Below, piece after piece: positions 10,494 to 20,537 of a stretch of DNA of 64,000 bases. The stretch is from Alphaproteobacteria bacterium (lineage in GTDB: Bacteria > Pseudomonadota > Alphaproteobacteria > Micropepsales > Micropepsaceae): the NCBI GenBank assembly GCA_025350465.1, contig JANXXU010000013.1, forward strand, positions 44,182 through 108,181. The letters are read 5' to 3'. The stretch's first letter is position 1; each line of letters begins with the position of its first letter. Below the pieces are notes generated by a model. The model was not told the origin of the DNA. It searched no databases and saw only the letters and a program-made list of their open reading frames with translations. Made by a program: the position numbers and the translations under genes.

Positions 10494-10527
10494 TGACGGC
10501 CGCCGGAGGCAATACCTCGGCGGCCGT
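10494..10527 (+). terminator. Strong GC hairpin downstream of rplY
   Basis: 'ACGGCCGCCGGAGG caata CCTCGGCGGCCGT' near-perfect stem 25 nt after the stop codon; no clear T tract. Confidence 0.5.
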
Positions 10528-10565
10528 CGCTTCATCGAGCCGGATGCTGAACGGAAAGACGTGCG

Positions 10566-11177
10566 ATGCTGTTGCTCGTTGGCTTGGGCAATCCTGGAGC
10601 CGCTTACCAAGGCCATCGCCACAACGTCGGCTTCATGGCGGTGGATGCGATTGCCCGGGCGCATAATTTCGGCACTCCGCGCCTGAGGTTTCGCGGCGAG
10701 GTTCGCGAAGGCACGCTGACGAGTGCGAAGGGCGCGACGAAAACGCTGATCCTGAAGCCGATGACTTATATGAACGAAAGCGGGAATGCCGTGCGTGAGG
10801 CCGTCGAGTTTTTCAAATTACCGTTGTCGGACGTCGTGGTGATCTACGACGAGATCGATCTGGCGCCCGGTAAGGTGCGAGCGAAGGCGGGCGGCGGCAA
10901 CGCGGGACACAACGGCCTGCGCTCGATCAGTGCGCATATCGGCAATGACTATCGGCGTGTTCGTCTCGGTGTCGGTCATCCCGGCATCAAGGAGATCGTG
11001 CACATGCATGTGCTGCACGACTTTGCGAAATCGGAGCGTCAGTGGCTTGATCCGCTGCTCGACGCGGTGGCGCAAGCCGCGCCTTATTTGGCCGACAGCG
11101 ACGACGCCGGCTTCATGAACAAAGTCACATTGTTGACGGCTCCACCCAAACCGCCATCGAAGTCCAAGGAGCAATAG
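10566..11177 (+). CDS. pth: Peptidyl-tRNA hydrolase
   Basis: '[29 protein letters not shown]', '[13 protein letters not shown]'. Confidence 0.97.
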   Translation: MLLLVGLGNPGAAYQGHRHNVGFMAVDAIARAHNFGTPRLRFRGEVREGTLTSAKGATKTLILKPMTYMNESGNAVREAVEFFKLPLSDVVVIYDEIDLAPGKVRAKAGGGNAGHNGLRSISAHIGNDYRRVRLGVGHPGIKEIVHMHVLHDFAKSERQWLDPLLDAVAQAAPYLADSDDAGFMNKVTLLTAPPKPPSKSKEQ

Positions 11178-11182
11178 AAACG

Positions 11183-12280
11183 ATGGGCTTCAAATGCGGC
11201 ATCGTCGGTTTGCCCAACGTCGGCAAGTCGACCCTGTTCAACGCACTCACGCAAACGGCGGCGGCGCAGGCGGCGAACTATCCGTTTTGTACGATCGAGC
11301 CGAATGTCGGCGAGGTCGCCGTGCCCGATCCTCGGCTCGATAGGCTCGCGCAGATTGCAAAGTCGGCGCAGACCATCCCAACGCGATTGACCTTCGTCGA
11401 TATCGCCGGACTGGTGCGCGGCGCATCGAAAGGCGAAGGGCTCGGCAATCAATTCCTTGCGCATATCCGCGAAGTCGATGCCGTGGCCTATGTGTTGCGC
11501 TGCTTCGACGACGGCGATGTGACGCACGTTGAGGGGCGTATCGATCCGACTGCGGACGCGGAAACCGTCGAGACGGAACTCATGCTCGCGGATCTCGAAA
11601 GTCTCGAACGGCGTGTGGCGGCGGCCGAGAAGAAGGCGAAAACCGGCGACAAGGAATCGGCGGTTCAGGTGTATGCGATGAAAGCCGCGCTGGCGCATTT
11701 GCATCAAGGGCAGCCGGCGCGCTTGACGCGCGTCAGCGAGGAACATCGACCGGTGTTCGACCAACTCGGACTGCTCACCGCGAAGCCCGTCGTCTTCGTC
11801 GCCAATGTCGACGAGGCGTCGGCCGCGACCGGCAATGCCTATTCGGCGCAGGTCGAGGAGCGCGCGAGAAAAGAAGGCGCGGCCTTCGTCGCGATCTCCG
11901 CCAAGATCGAAGCCGAGATCGCCCAACTCGGCGCTGGCGAACGCGACGAGTTTCTGCACACCCTCGGATTGAAAGAGCCCGGATTGAACCGGTTGATCCG
12001 CGCCGGCTATGCGCTGCTTGACCTGGTCACATTCTTCACCGTCGGGCCGAAGGAAGCGCGGGCGTGGACCGTGCACAAAGGCGCGCGGGCGCCGCAAGGT
12101 GCCGGCGTTATTCACACGGATTTCGAGAAGGGCTTCATCCGCGCCGAAACCATCGCCTATGACGATTATGTGGCGGGCAACGGCGAGGCGGGGGCGAAAG
12201 ACGCGGGGAAGCTGCGTCTCGAAGGCAAGGATTACGTCGTCCAGGACGGCGACGTCATGCATTTCCGCTTTGCCAATTAA
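11183..12280 (+). CDS. ychF: Redox-regulated ATPase YchF
   Basis: 'MGFKCGIVGLPNVGKSTLFNALT', 'NYPFCTIEPNVG', 'DIAGLVRGASKGEGLGNQFLAHIREVDA'. Confidence 0.97.
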   Translation: MGFKCGIVGLPNVGKSTLFNALTQTAAAQAANYPFCTIEPNVGEVAVPDPRLDRLAQIAKSAQTIPTRLTFVDIAGLVRGASKGEGLGNQFLAHIREVDAVAYVLRCFDDGDVTHVEGRIDPTADAETVETELMLADLESLERRVAAAEKKAKTGDKESAVQVYAMKAALAHLHQGQPARLTRVSEEHRPVFDQLGLLTAKPVVFVANVDEASAATGNAYSAQVEERARKEGAAFVAISAKIEAEIAQLGAGERDEFLHTLGLKEPGLNRLIRAGYALLDLVTFFTVGPKEARAWTVHKGARAPQGAGVIHTDFEKGFIRAETIAYDDYVAGNGEAGAKDAGKLRLEGKDYVVQDGDVMHFRFAN

Positions 12281-12350
12281 GCCTTACCTCAAACACCCAT
12301 TTGATTCCTGCGCGATTGGCAGCCAATAATCGCGCCGGGGGTTGCCACGC

Positions 12351-13370
12351 ATGAGCGTTCTGCCGGCCTGCGCCAATTGCAATACGGCGCTTCAAGGACC
12401 GTACTGCTCGAACTGCGGGCAGAAGGCGGCGGATCTGCATCGCCCGATCTGGTGGATCCTGGGCGAGTTTATGGACGCGGTGTTCAGCTTCGACTCGCGG
12501 ACGTTTCGCACGTTGTGGCTTCTGTTCGGCGAGCCCGGCGAATTCACGCGACGTTACAATTCCGGTCATCGCGCCTCGCTGCTGCCGCCGTTCCGGCTGT
12601 TCGTGATCGCGACGTTCTTGTTTTTCTTGACACTGCAGGCCACGGGTCTGGCGCTGGTCGCGTTCAACACCAAGATCATCTCGACCAAAGGCTTGCCGCC
12701 TGAAGCTATCAAAGCCTTGCAGCAGGAGGCTTCTGCAACCGTCACCACGGACAACGACAAGACCTTTACCAGCGTTCACCTCGATTTCTTCGTGCCGATG
12801 GCATCGGGCGCCGCCAGACGAGGATTGACCGCGGAGCAAAAGGCGCGCCTCGAAAAGAACGAAGCGGACATGGACAAAGAAAATGCGGCTGAAGAAGCCG
12901 CAGACCAAAGCGGTTGGTACAAGACGCTCAGGGCTTATGGCCATCGCGTCGTTCAAGGGTTCGAGAAAGCGATGGAGGACCCGCTAAGGCTGAACGGGCC
13001 GCTCAATGTCTGGCTGCCACGCATCATGCTGGTCTTGGTGCCTGTGTTCGCGTTGCTTCTGGCCGCGGTGCATTGGTGGCCCCGCGTCTACTACGTCGAG
13101 CACCTAATTTTTGCGTTGCACATCCATACCGTAATGTTTTTCGCGCTCACGATCGTTGCTTTGGCGGTGGCGCTCTTCGGCGATACGGGATTCTTGGGTC
13201 TCGCGGTTTGGCCGATCCTGCTCGTTTATTTTTGGATGGCGATGAAGCGCGTCTACGCCCGCGGTTGGCTTCTAACTTCGCTGAAGACGATCGCGGTCTG
13301 GCTGATCTATTCGGTAATATTAACCGCCAGTTTGAGTCTCGCTCTTCTCCAGGCTTTGACGGAGCTTTGA
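12351..13370 (+). CDS. DUF3667-like membrane protein with N-terminal zinc ribbon
   Basis: 'CANCNTALQGPYCSNCGQ' plus 'LWLLFGEPGEFTRRYNSGHRASLLPPFRLFV'. Confidence 0.75.
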   Translation: MSVLPACANCNTALQGPYCSNCGQKAADLHRPIWWILGEFMDAVFSFDSRTFRTLWLLFGEPGEFTRRYNSGHRASLLPPFRLFVIATFLFFLTLQATGLALVAFNTKIISTKGLPPEAIKALQQEASATVTTDNDKTFTSVHLDFFVPMASGAARRGLTAEQKARLEKNEADMDKENAAEEAADQSGWYKTLRAYGHRVVQGFEKAMEDPLRLNGPLNVWLPRIMLVLVPVFALLLAAVHWWPRVYYVEHLIFALHIHTVMFFALTIVALAVALFGDTGFLGLAVWPILLVYFWMAMKRVYARGWLLTSLKTIAVWLIYSVILTASLSLALLQALTEL

Positions 13371-13509
13371 CGGCAAAACGGCAACCACATTACGTGCCGT
13401 TCATGCTTGGGATTACGTCGAGTTCATGGCGTGGACACGATGGCGCAATGTGCGCTGTGAGATAGTGGCATCGTTGGATTGAGCCTCCAGCACCCCATTG
13501 CAGAGATCG

Positions 13510-13556
13510 CGCCCGGCACGCTTATCCCCATTCGCGTGCCGGGCGAAATCTTTTTT
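13510..13556 (+). terminator. Rho-independent terminator between convergent DUF3667 and aqpZ genes
   Basis: 12-bp perfect stem CGCCCGGCACGC/GCGTGCCGGGCG followed by 'aaatcTTTTTT'. Confidence 0.8.
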
Positions 13557-13592
13557 GGGACCAGGCAAAGCCGGTCCTGTTTCCCTCGCAAT

Positions 13593-14291
13593 TCAAGCCT
13601 TTTCGTTGTTCAGCCACCGGCTGAAGAAGCCAGCGCCGACGGCGCCGGCCAACGGCGCTGCCCAGAAGAGCCACAGTTGCTCGAGTGCCCAGCCGCCGAC
13701 AAATAGCGCTGGTCCAGTGCTGCGCGCCGGATTGACCGAGGTGTTCGTCACCGGAATGCTGATCAAGTGAATCAGGGTCAGCGCCAGACCTATGGAGATC
13801 GGCGCAAAGCCGGCGGGGGCGTTCTTTCCCGTCACGCTCAAGATGACGACAAGAAACATGAATGTCATGACCACTTCGGAGACGGCAGCAGAGACGAGCG
13901 AATAGCCGCCCGGCGAGTGCTCTGCAAAACCATTCGAAGCAAAACCGGCGTTGGGGTCAAAGCCTGTTGCACCGCTGGCGATGATGTAGAGAACGCCGGC
14001 GCCTGAGATCGCGCCAAGCACTTGGGCCGCCCAATAGGGTGCAATGTCTTTGAGTGGAAACCGTCCGCCGGCCCAAAGCCCGAGCGTCACCGCCGGATTG
14101 AAATGCGCGCCGGAAATCGAACCCAGTGCGTAGGCGCCGGTCAGCACGGTCAGACCAAAAGCGAAAGAAACGCCCAGCAGTCCGATACCGACATGAGGGA
14201 ATGCGGCGGCAAGCACGGCGCTGCCGCAACCGCCCAACACAAGCCAAAACGTTCCAAGAAACTCAGCGGCGATTTTGCGTTCGATATCCAT
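13593..14291 (-). CDS. aqpZ: Aquaporin Z
   Basis: Two NPA boxes: '[11 protein letters not shown]' and '[13 protein letters not shown]'. Confidence 0.95.
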   Translation of the reverse strand: MDIERKIAAEFLGTFWLVLGGCGSAVLAAAFPHVGIGLLGVSFAFGLTVLTGAYALGSISGAHFNPAVTLGLWAGGRFPLKDIAPYWAAQVLGAISGAGVLYIIASGATGFDPNAGFASNGFAEHSPGGYSLVSAAVSEVVMTFMFLVVILSVTGKNAPAGFAPISIGLALTLIHLISIPVTNTSVNPARSTGPALFVGGWALEQLWLFWAAPLAGAVGAGFFSRWLNNEKA

Positions 14292-14406
14292 ATTGAGCCC
14301 TCCCTTATCCAGCGCGGATCGAGTCGCACCTATAAGGGAGGGTTATTCAGGACGGCTCGGTTGTCGATCTCTCAGTTCCCGGCCGGGGCCCGGCCGCCCG
14401 GTTACT

Positions 14407-14443
14407 GGCCACAACGCCTGGCAAAAGCCAGAGCGTTGTGGCC
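14407..14443. other. Near-perfect long hairpin immediately upstream of the 14455 start codon
   Basis: GGCCACAACGC-CTGGC-AAAA-GCCAG-A-GCGTTGTGGCC (16 bp stem, one bulge). Confidence 0.7.
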
Positions 14444-14454
14444 TGTGCTTTGAT

Positions 14455-15936
14455 ATGGTTGCGGGGTGGGAGGGGGTGGGGACCTTGCGAACCTGGCTGG
14501 TATTAGCCGCGCTGTTGTTGGCCGGGACAGATCCCGCGCGAGCCGCCGCTCCGCAGCTTGACCAGGCTGCGGCGGCGATCGACGAGGCGCGTTATCAGGA
14601 TGCGCTCAATTTGGTGGACCGGTCCGCCGGTGCACCGGCGAGCGACGCCGATCGAGATTGGGGAAGTTATTTGAAGGCGCGCGCGTTGGTTGGGCTCGGT
14701 CGCAGTGAGGCGGCTGAAGCGGCCGTGCGGACGCGCTATCACGTGAAGCCCAGCGCATATGCCTGGGCGTCGATCGTCTCAATTTTGACGGTGCAGGGGC
14801 ACTACGATGCGGCGGCGGCGGAAATCCTGAAGCTCCCGGTGGAGAGCCTTGTTTTCGTCAATCGACTACGGCCGCGTACGGTCGAGGACATCGTCGCGGC
14901 ACTCGAGCACAGCGGTGCAAGCGATGTGCGCGATCAATTGGTAACGCGTCTGGTGATCAACAAATACGCGGGACCGACCGCCGCGCGGGTGCCGGATGTT
15001 CTGCGCCTGCGCTATGTCGGGCTGCTGCTGAAGCAAAATCACGTCGAGGACGCGGCGCACGAAACCGAGTCGCTTGAAGCACCTGCTCTGTTGGCGGCGT
15101 TGTTGGGCGATCGAGCCTATTCGGCTCTTTGGGACCATCCGGTCGTCAGCGCGCTCCTCGGTCAAGATGCGCTGGCCGCGCGTGTCGAACGCGGCGTTCA
15201 AGCACGGCTCGAGCAGCCGGTCATCTCGGCATCCGATTGGCTCGAGACGATGCATGCGCTGCGCGCGATCAACCGGCCCGCGGAGGCCGTGCGCTTGGGG
15301 CTGCATGCGATCAACGAAGCGCGGAACGAGCTGCGCGGCTCCGGCGCTTCGCTACGACTTGAGCTTGCTTATGCATATGCGGAGATGGGCGAAGCGTGGG
15401 CCGCCCGGCGGACGGCACGCGAATTGCTGCGCGAAGAGACGCAACTGGATGCGCCGACGCAGATCGCGCTTGCGAGGTTGTTGAGCGCGGCCGGCGATGA
15501 CGAGGGCGCGCTCGCGCTCGCGACGTCGATTGAAGAGGATTCGGAAAGCGACACGACGACCGCGATGGCAGATACGGTCGAGGCTTGCGCGGCGCACAAT
15601 TTGGGGCGCCTTGACCGGCGTGACGAGGTGCTCGCCGCGTTGGCGGCGTTGGGTAAGATCGCGCCGGAGGCGATGTTCAGCGCCGAACTGTGTACCGGGC
15701 ACACGAACGAAGCGATCGCAACGTTTGCGGCAATGTTGAAAGATCCAGCGACGCGGTCGCACGCCGTTCTCATCGTGCAGCTCTATGCCGATCCCCTCGA
15801 TCCAAAGACAGATCCGCGCGGCATGCGCTATCGGCTGCGGGCACTGGCGGCGAGCGAGGCGGTACAGGAGGCCCTCAAACCCTATGGCCGTACCGTTCCA
15901 TTGCCTTTCTTAAGCTCGACGGCCGATGTCTTTTAG
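14455..15936 (+). CDS. Secreted/periplasmic helical-repeat (TPR-like) protein of unknown function
   Basis: Signal-like N-terminus 'LRTWLVLAALLLAGTDPARAAA'; repeated Ala-rich helical segments. Confidence 0.7.
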   Translation: MVAGWEGVGTLRTWLVLAALLLAGTDPARAAAPQLDQAAAAIDEARYQDALNLVDRSAGAPASDADRDWGSYLKARALVGLGRSEAAEAAVRTRYHVKPSAYAWASIVSILTVQGHYDAAAAEILKLPVESLVFVNRLRPRTVEDIVAALEHSGASDVRDQLVTRLVINKYAGPTAARVPDVLRLRYVGLLLKQNHVEDAAHETESLEAPALLAALLGDRAYSALWDHPVVSALLGQDALAARVERGVQARLEQPVISASDWLETMHALRAINRPAEAVRLGLHAINEARNELRGSGASLRLELAYAYAEMGEAWAARRTARELLREETQLDAPTQIALARLLSAAGDDEGALALATSIEEDSESDTTTAMADTVEACAAHNLGRLDRRDEVLAALAALGKIAPEAMFSAELCTGHTNEAIATFAAMLKDPATRSHAVLIVQLYADPLDPKTDPRGMRYRLRALAASEAVQEALKPYGRTVPLPFLSSTADVF

Positions 15937-16550
15937 GGTTGCTTGACGCCCATTTTTACGAACCCGCGGGTCGAAACGACGCGGGAAAGCCAGTCGCAGA
16001 CGGCCGGGAATTTTTTGAGATTGAAGCCGCCTTCTCCGGCGCAATGCGTGTAGGCGTAAAGCGCGATATCGGCGAGCGAGTAATGATTGCCGGCGAACCA
16101 CGCGTTCTTTTTCAAGTGGCCGTCCATCACAGCGAGCGCGGCATTGCCTTTCGCGTGCCACTCCGGAATCAGGTGTTCCTTGGCGCGGAGATGTTCCTTC
16201 GAGACGAATACCATCCAGAAGCGGGCGACGGCGATGTAAGGCTCGTGACTGTATTGCTCGAAGAACATCCACTGCAGCATTTGCGCGCGCGCAAATTTGT
16301 CCGCCGGAATGAGCGGCGAGCCCTCGGCGAGGTACCAGACGATGGCATTCGATTCCGGCAGCAGGCGACCGTCGTCAAGCTCCAACAGCGGAACGCGGCC
16401 GTTTGGATTCTTCGCCAGAAACTCAGGCTGGCGCGTGAGGCCGTCCGTGACGTCGATATCGATCGTCTTCAGCGGGATGCCGAGATAGGCTGCCGTCAGC
16501 ACGACCTTGTAGCAATTGCCGGAGCGCGGATCTTGATAGAGCGTGTGCAT
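15933..16550 (-). CDS. Glutathione S-transferase family protein
   Basis: 'NPNGRVPLLELDDGRLLPESNAIVWYLAEGS'. Confidence 0.9.
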   Translation of the reverse strand: MHTLYQDPRSGNCYKVVLTAAYLGIPLKTIDIDVTDGLTRQPEFLAKNPNGRVPLLELDDGRLLPESNAIVWYLAEGSPLIPADKFARAQMLQWMFFEQYSHEPYIAVARFWMVFVSKEHLRAKEHLIPEWHAKGNAALAVMDGHLKKNAWFAGNHYSLADIALYAYTHCAGEGGFNLKKFPAVCDWLSRVVSTRGFVKMGVKQP

Positions 16551-16966
16551 CAGTCTTTCCGGTAGAAGTTGTCGATCGCCAGCGGCCCCGAGCCAAAGCC
16601 AACGAAGGCCAACAGTCCGGCGAACGTCGTCATGTTCTTCAGGAACATGATCATCTGAATAAATTGCTCGTGCCCGGCGCCGGTCATTTGCCAGAATGCG
16701 TGCAGGGTGACGGAAACCAAAATCACGAAAGCGGCTAGCAAAAGCGCCACCAGGCGCGTGTGGAGACCAATGACCAAAGTGAAGCCGCCGACGATTTCGC
16801 AGGCACCTGACAGCGGAAACAAATACTCGGCATATGGAATGCCGTGCGTTGCCATTTGCGCTATCTCGCCGCTGTCGCTCGCGCCGAAGATCTTGCCGGC
16901 GCCACCCAACAGAAAATAGGCGCCAAGAATTATGCGGCCGACGGTCGCGATGAGATGTAATGGCAT
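16550..16966 (-). CDS. DoxX family membrane protein
   Basis: 'IATVGRIILGAYFLLGGAGKIFG...GACEIVGGFTLVIGLHTRLVALLLAAF'. Confidence 0.8.
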   Translation of the reverse strand: MPLHLIATVGRIILGAYFLLGGAGKIFGASDSGEIAQMATHGIPYAEYLFPLSGACEIVGGFTLVIGLHTRLVALLLAAFVILVSVTLHAFWQMTGAGHEQFIQMIMFLKNMTTFAGLLAFVGFGSGPLAIDNFYRKD

Positions 16967-17044
16967 GAGGTTCCCCGATTGCGTAACGCCGGACTATATC
17001 GCGGCGCGCGACAATGCAAAGAGGTTCAGGTCGCGCCCCCGTCG

Positions 17045-17548
17045 CTAGGAGAAAACCTCGGCTTGGCCGGGCGCCAGCGGATCGTCACCGTATCTGTTCG
17101 CGCCGCTTTGTCCGCCCAGGAATAGAATATTGATGAGGGGATACAGAAGGACGCCAATAACGATCATTCCGGCAACGACGGCGGTGGTGGCGACGGATGG
17201 ATCGTTCATGTCGAACGGCGGCGCCGTCCCGTTCATCTTGGCAGTGTAGTAATAATAAGCAGCGATGCCGATCGCAAACGCCAGCGGCACCGGCAACGCG
17301 TTCCACCATCCCGTCATGCCCCGATCGTGCAATCGTTTGGTCGTCACAGCGATCGAGGGCCAGAGGAAGAACAGGGCGGTGATCGTCTGAAGAACGGGCG
17401 GAGGCTGTTGGGTACGCGGATCGATAGGAAAGAGGATGAAGTCGCCGATGATGCAGGCGAACGAAAGGGCCAAATACGGCAAAGCCCAGTTCAGCCAAAA
17501 CATCTTGCGCGAAATGCGCCCATACGGCGAGAAGAGAAAGCGCCACAT
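17045..17548 (-). CDS. DUF805 family membrane protein
   Basis: 'GRISRKMFWLNWALPYLAL...LWPSIAVTTKRLHDRGMTGWW'. Confidence 0.8.
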   Translation of the reverse strand: MWRFLFSPYGRISRKMFWLNWALPYLALSFACIIGDFILFPIDPRTQQPPPVLQTITALFFLWPSIAVTTKRLHDRGMTGWWNALPVPLAFAIGIAAYYYYTAKMNGTAPPFDMNDPSVATTAVVAGMIVIGVLLYPLINILFLGGQSGANRYGDDPLAPGQAEVFS

Positions 17549-17648
17549 CGTTCAACCCTCTATGCTTTGCAAGCATTACCACGACACTCTCGGAGTCAAT
17601 CGAGTCCGCCACCTGCGCAGCGTTAGGTGAAGCGATGTGGCCGCGAAG

Positions 17649-18035
17649 TCATAGGGTGAAGTGGGCGCTCCTTTCGGGCTTGGCGACGATTTGCACATCA
17701 TCGCGCCAGAGGACTTGGCCAGGGTGACGAATCTTCAGCATCGCCGTAGGCTGCCCGCCCTCGGCGATAAGTCGCGCGAGTTCGCGCGCTCGCGCGATGT
17801 GCTCGCACGCCTCCGGCCGAAATCAACAAATGCCGGCGTAGATCCGCCGTCGCCGCGATGCGACGGTGAAGCGACGCGGGATCGCCAGATGCTCGTTGAA
17901 CCACTCATAGTGCTCTTCGATCGGCACGCGCAGCCAATCCGGTAAATTCGCGTCGTCGCAGGGATCGTATTCTGATCGAAACAAGCCGAACGCAGGCCGC
18001 GCCCGAGGCGTGACCACAATAAATCGCAGAAACAT
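17649..18035 (-). pseudogene. Small conserved-type protein interrupted by a single in-frame TGA
   Basis: MFLRFIVVTPRARPAFGLFRSEYDPCDDANLPDWLRVPIEEHYEWFNEHLAIPRRFTVASRRRRIYAGIC*FRPEACEHIARARELARLIAEGGQPTAMLKIRHPGQVLWRDDVQIVAKPERSAHFTL*; TGA at 17825-17823, same frame stays open to 17649. Confidence 0.75.
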
Positions 18036-18258
18036 GGACGTGACTCTTCGCGTTTCGCATGGGCGCGAAGGCCGCAGGCGAATGCTCCGTGAACCGATGA
18101 TGAGGTCCGCCTAAGCCGGCGGGATCAGCGTTTCGCCGGCGGCGGCGCGGTGCGTTTGAACAGCATTGGACACGCGCCTCGTTGCGAAAGGTCGGGAGTG
18201 GGGCGGGGATGTAATCGAAGCATGCGGCAGGCACAAGCGGTAATCGCCCCTAAACGGA

Positions 18259-18294
18259 GAAGGGCGACAGAAGCTCTCGCCTCTGTCGCCCTTC
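18259..18294 (-). terminator. Perfect 13-bp hairpin downstream of the cold-shock gene
   Basis: GAAGGGCGACAGA/TCTGTCGCCCTTC with 10-nt loop, T-containing trailer on minus strand. Confidence 0.7.
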
Positions 18295-18324
18295 GGTCTG
18301 AGCCGCTCCGCGCGACGTAGTGCA

Positions 18325-18534
18325 CTACGCCGATTGGAGGTTCACCGCCTTGGGGCCGCGCGCGTCCGCTTCGGTGTCGAAGCTTACGCGTTGACCTTCG
18401 TTGAGCGTCCGCATTCCAGCGCGCTCGACAGCGGAGACATGGACGAATACGTCCTTGCCGCCGCCGTCGGGCGTGATGAAGCCAAAGCCCTTTGTGGCGT
18501 TGAAAAATTTGACCGTGCCGGTCTTCGAAGCCAT
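18325..18534 (-). CDS. Cold-shock protein (CspA family)
   Basis: '[41 protein letters not shown]'. Confidence 0.95.
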   Translation of the reverse strand: MASKTGTVKFFNATKGFGFITPDGGGKDVFVHVSAVERAGMRTLNEGQRVSFDTEADARGPKAVNLQSA

Positions 18535-18895
18535 GCCCGCAGTTCCTGATGCCAGTGGTTTCACCTTGGCGACGTACCAAGGCGTCGTGAAGAGCAATGC
18601 AATCGTCCGGAAAGACTTGGAACCAATTGCCCGGACGGAGCTCTTCGCCACCGCCGTCAAGCTTGGCCCGCACTTCACAGATGTGCAGCCGTCACTGTCG
18701 CCTCACTAGCGCTCATTTGCTCCAAAGGCAAGGTGCGCGCCCTTGCGCGGTTCCGTCGCGGTGGCGCCACGTCATTGATTTCACTGAGGATATCGCCCTG
18801 CGTCGGCGATCAATTCCGCCGCGACTGTGCGATCTCGCACGAAGCAAATTGACACTTGGCAATCGGCTGAAGATCTGAGTCCGCGGCGAGCGGCG

Positions 18896-19657
18896 TCATT
18901 CCGGCCAGATCGTGCGGCCGGCTCTGAGTTCGGCGAAGAACCAATCGTCGAAGCCGCGCGCGAGCAGCCATTCAATGCGGTCGCCGCGCCAGAAAATGCG
19001 CTCGCGCTCGAAGCTCGTGTTGGTGGGGATCGATTTCATGAACTCGCCGGTGCGACGCGCGTCGTTGAGAAACAGCTTGTCGCGGCGCATCGTCGCAAAC
19101 CAGCCGTTGAGACGCGGATAAAGCTCGGGCGACATTGTGAAGCCGAGCGGGCGGAGAGCCGCCAGATGGGGCCACAGCGCGAACTCGGCGATCGTCAGAT
19201 GGCCGAACGGCAACGGCGTGGGACAATTCGCCAGTACGCTTTCGATGCGTGCGAAGATCGTGTCGAGATCGGCTTGACCTGCTTCCATCAATCCCGGCGG
19301 GGCCACATCCTTGCGATCGGCCCAGGTCCAAATCGAGCAATCGAGCATGATGGCGTCGATGCGCGTGTCGGCGAGACGTTCCAAAGCGCGCGCTTCGACG
19401 CGGTCTTTGATTGCCGCCGGATAAATCGGCCGCTCGGGATATTTGAGATCGAGATAGGCGACGATGTCGCTCGAGTTGACGATCGTGACATCGCCGTCGA
19501 TCAACGCCGGAACTTCGGCGCGGGGATTTACTTTGAGCAGTGCGTCGCGATTTTCGTGCGTCAGGCCGTCGATCGGCTCATAAGCGAGGCCCTTGTAATC
19601 GAGCGCCAGGGCAACCTTGCGCGCGAATGGACTGAAACCGTTGGTAAAGAACTGCAT
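18896..19657 (-). CDS. Glutathione S-transferase family protein
   Basis: 'NPRAEVPALIDGDVTIVNSSDIVAYLDLKYPERPIYP'. Confidence 0.88.
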   Translation of the reverse strand: MQFFTNGFSPFARKVALALDYKGLAYEPIDGLTHENRDALLKVNPRAEVPALIDGDVTIVNSSDIVAYLDLKYPERPIYPAAIKDRVEARALERLADTRIDAIMLDCSIWTWADRKDVAPPGLMEAGQADLDTIFARIESVLANCPTPLPFGHLTIAEFALWPHLAALRPLGFTMSPELYPRLNGWFATMRRDKLFLNDARRTGEFMKSIPTNTSFERERIFWRGDRIEWLLARGFDDWFFAELRAGRTIWPE

Positions 19658-19754
19658 GATGCGCTCCTCGCGATCTTAGGGTGGCGGACCACGTGGAGGT
19701 TCTTAACACTCTCAGGCGCACTTGTCGCCGACCAATGTTTCGCGATGTGCGCTC

Positions 19755-20261
19755 TCAAACTTTCCCATTGAACTGAAATTTCTCAAGCGATTTCGACTCC
19801 GGATCGTATTCGGCGCCGAAGGCGAGTTCGCCGCCATCGCAAATCCCGATAGCCGCAGTTTTCCACGAGGCGGCTTGCGGTGATTGTTCGACGACATGAC
19901 GGTGGAAGCCGTTGACGTAGATGATGCGCTGACCGCCGACGATGAGCCCGCCGTACTGCCGATAATAGTCTGTCGCTTGCCAACCGTTGTCGACCAGTTC
20001 GCGCTGAATGAGTTGGACCATAAGTGCCGGCAGCAGCTGATCATCGAGTTCGGAAATTTGCTGCGGCGAAGGCGTCCACGTCCCCTGCACGGGACCGGGA
20101 CTTGCGCGACTGCACTGGCGAGCGAGCTCAAGCGCTTTGGCGCCGGGAAAGACGACACCCCAGGCGGGATTGAATGTTGTGGCTGTTGGAGCGGCGAAGG
20201 CTTGCGCAGCCAGCAAGATCGTAAAGACGGCCGCGAACGCCCGGGTCGTGGTGAGCTTCAT
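19755..20261 (-). CDS. Hypothetical secreted protein
   Basis: Signal peptide 'FAAVFTILLAAQAFAAP'; no family recognised. Confidence 0.65.
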   Translation of the reverse strand: MKLTTTRAFAAVFTILLAAQAFAAPTATTFNPAWGVVFPGAKALELARQCSRASPGPVQGTWTPSPQQISELDDQLLPALMVQLIQRELVDNGWQATDYYRQYGGLIVGGQRIIYVNGFHRHVVEQSPQAASWKTAAIGICDGGELAFGAEYDPESKSLEKFQFNGKV

Positions 20262-20276
20262 GATTTCCCTGTTTCG

Positions 20277-20537
20277 TCAAAGCGGGGGGCACGTTTTCGT
20301 TTTCGCGACCATATCGTAGAGCTTCGCCCGTTCCGCGTCGCTGAGCGCGCCTTCGTTGGCGCACATCGACATCGCCTCGCAAGGCGGCGCGGGCTTTGAG
20401 GGATACTGCGCGATGGCGGCGTTGCAGAATTGATAGGCGTCCTTGCGGTCCCAGTCGCCGGGCGATTGCGCGACCGGTTCGCAAGCCGCGACCATGAGCA
20501 GAGCGCACGCGATGAAAGGCCGGCGCATCGCAGTCAT
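20277..20537 (-). CDS. Hypothetical small lipoprotein
   Basis: Lipobox 'FIACALLMVAACEP'. Confidence 0.6.
   Translation of the reverse strand: MTAMRRPFIACALLMVAACEPVAQSPGDWDRKDAYQFCNAAIAQYPSKPAPPCEAMSMCANEGALSDAERAKLYDMVAKTKTCPPL

Noticed and set aside
17823-17825. Selenocysteine insertion at the in-frame TGA
   Set aside because: The position appears to be Trp in remembered homologues and no SECIS-like hairpin was evident directly downstream; nonsense mutation or sequencing error is simpler.
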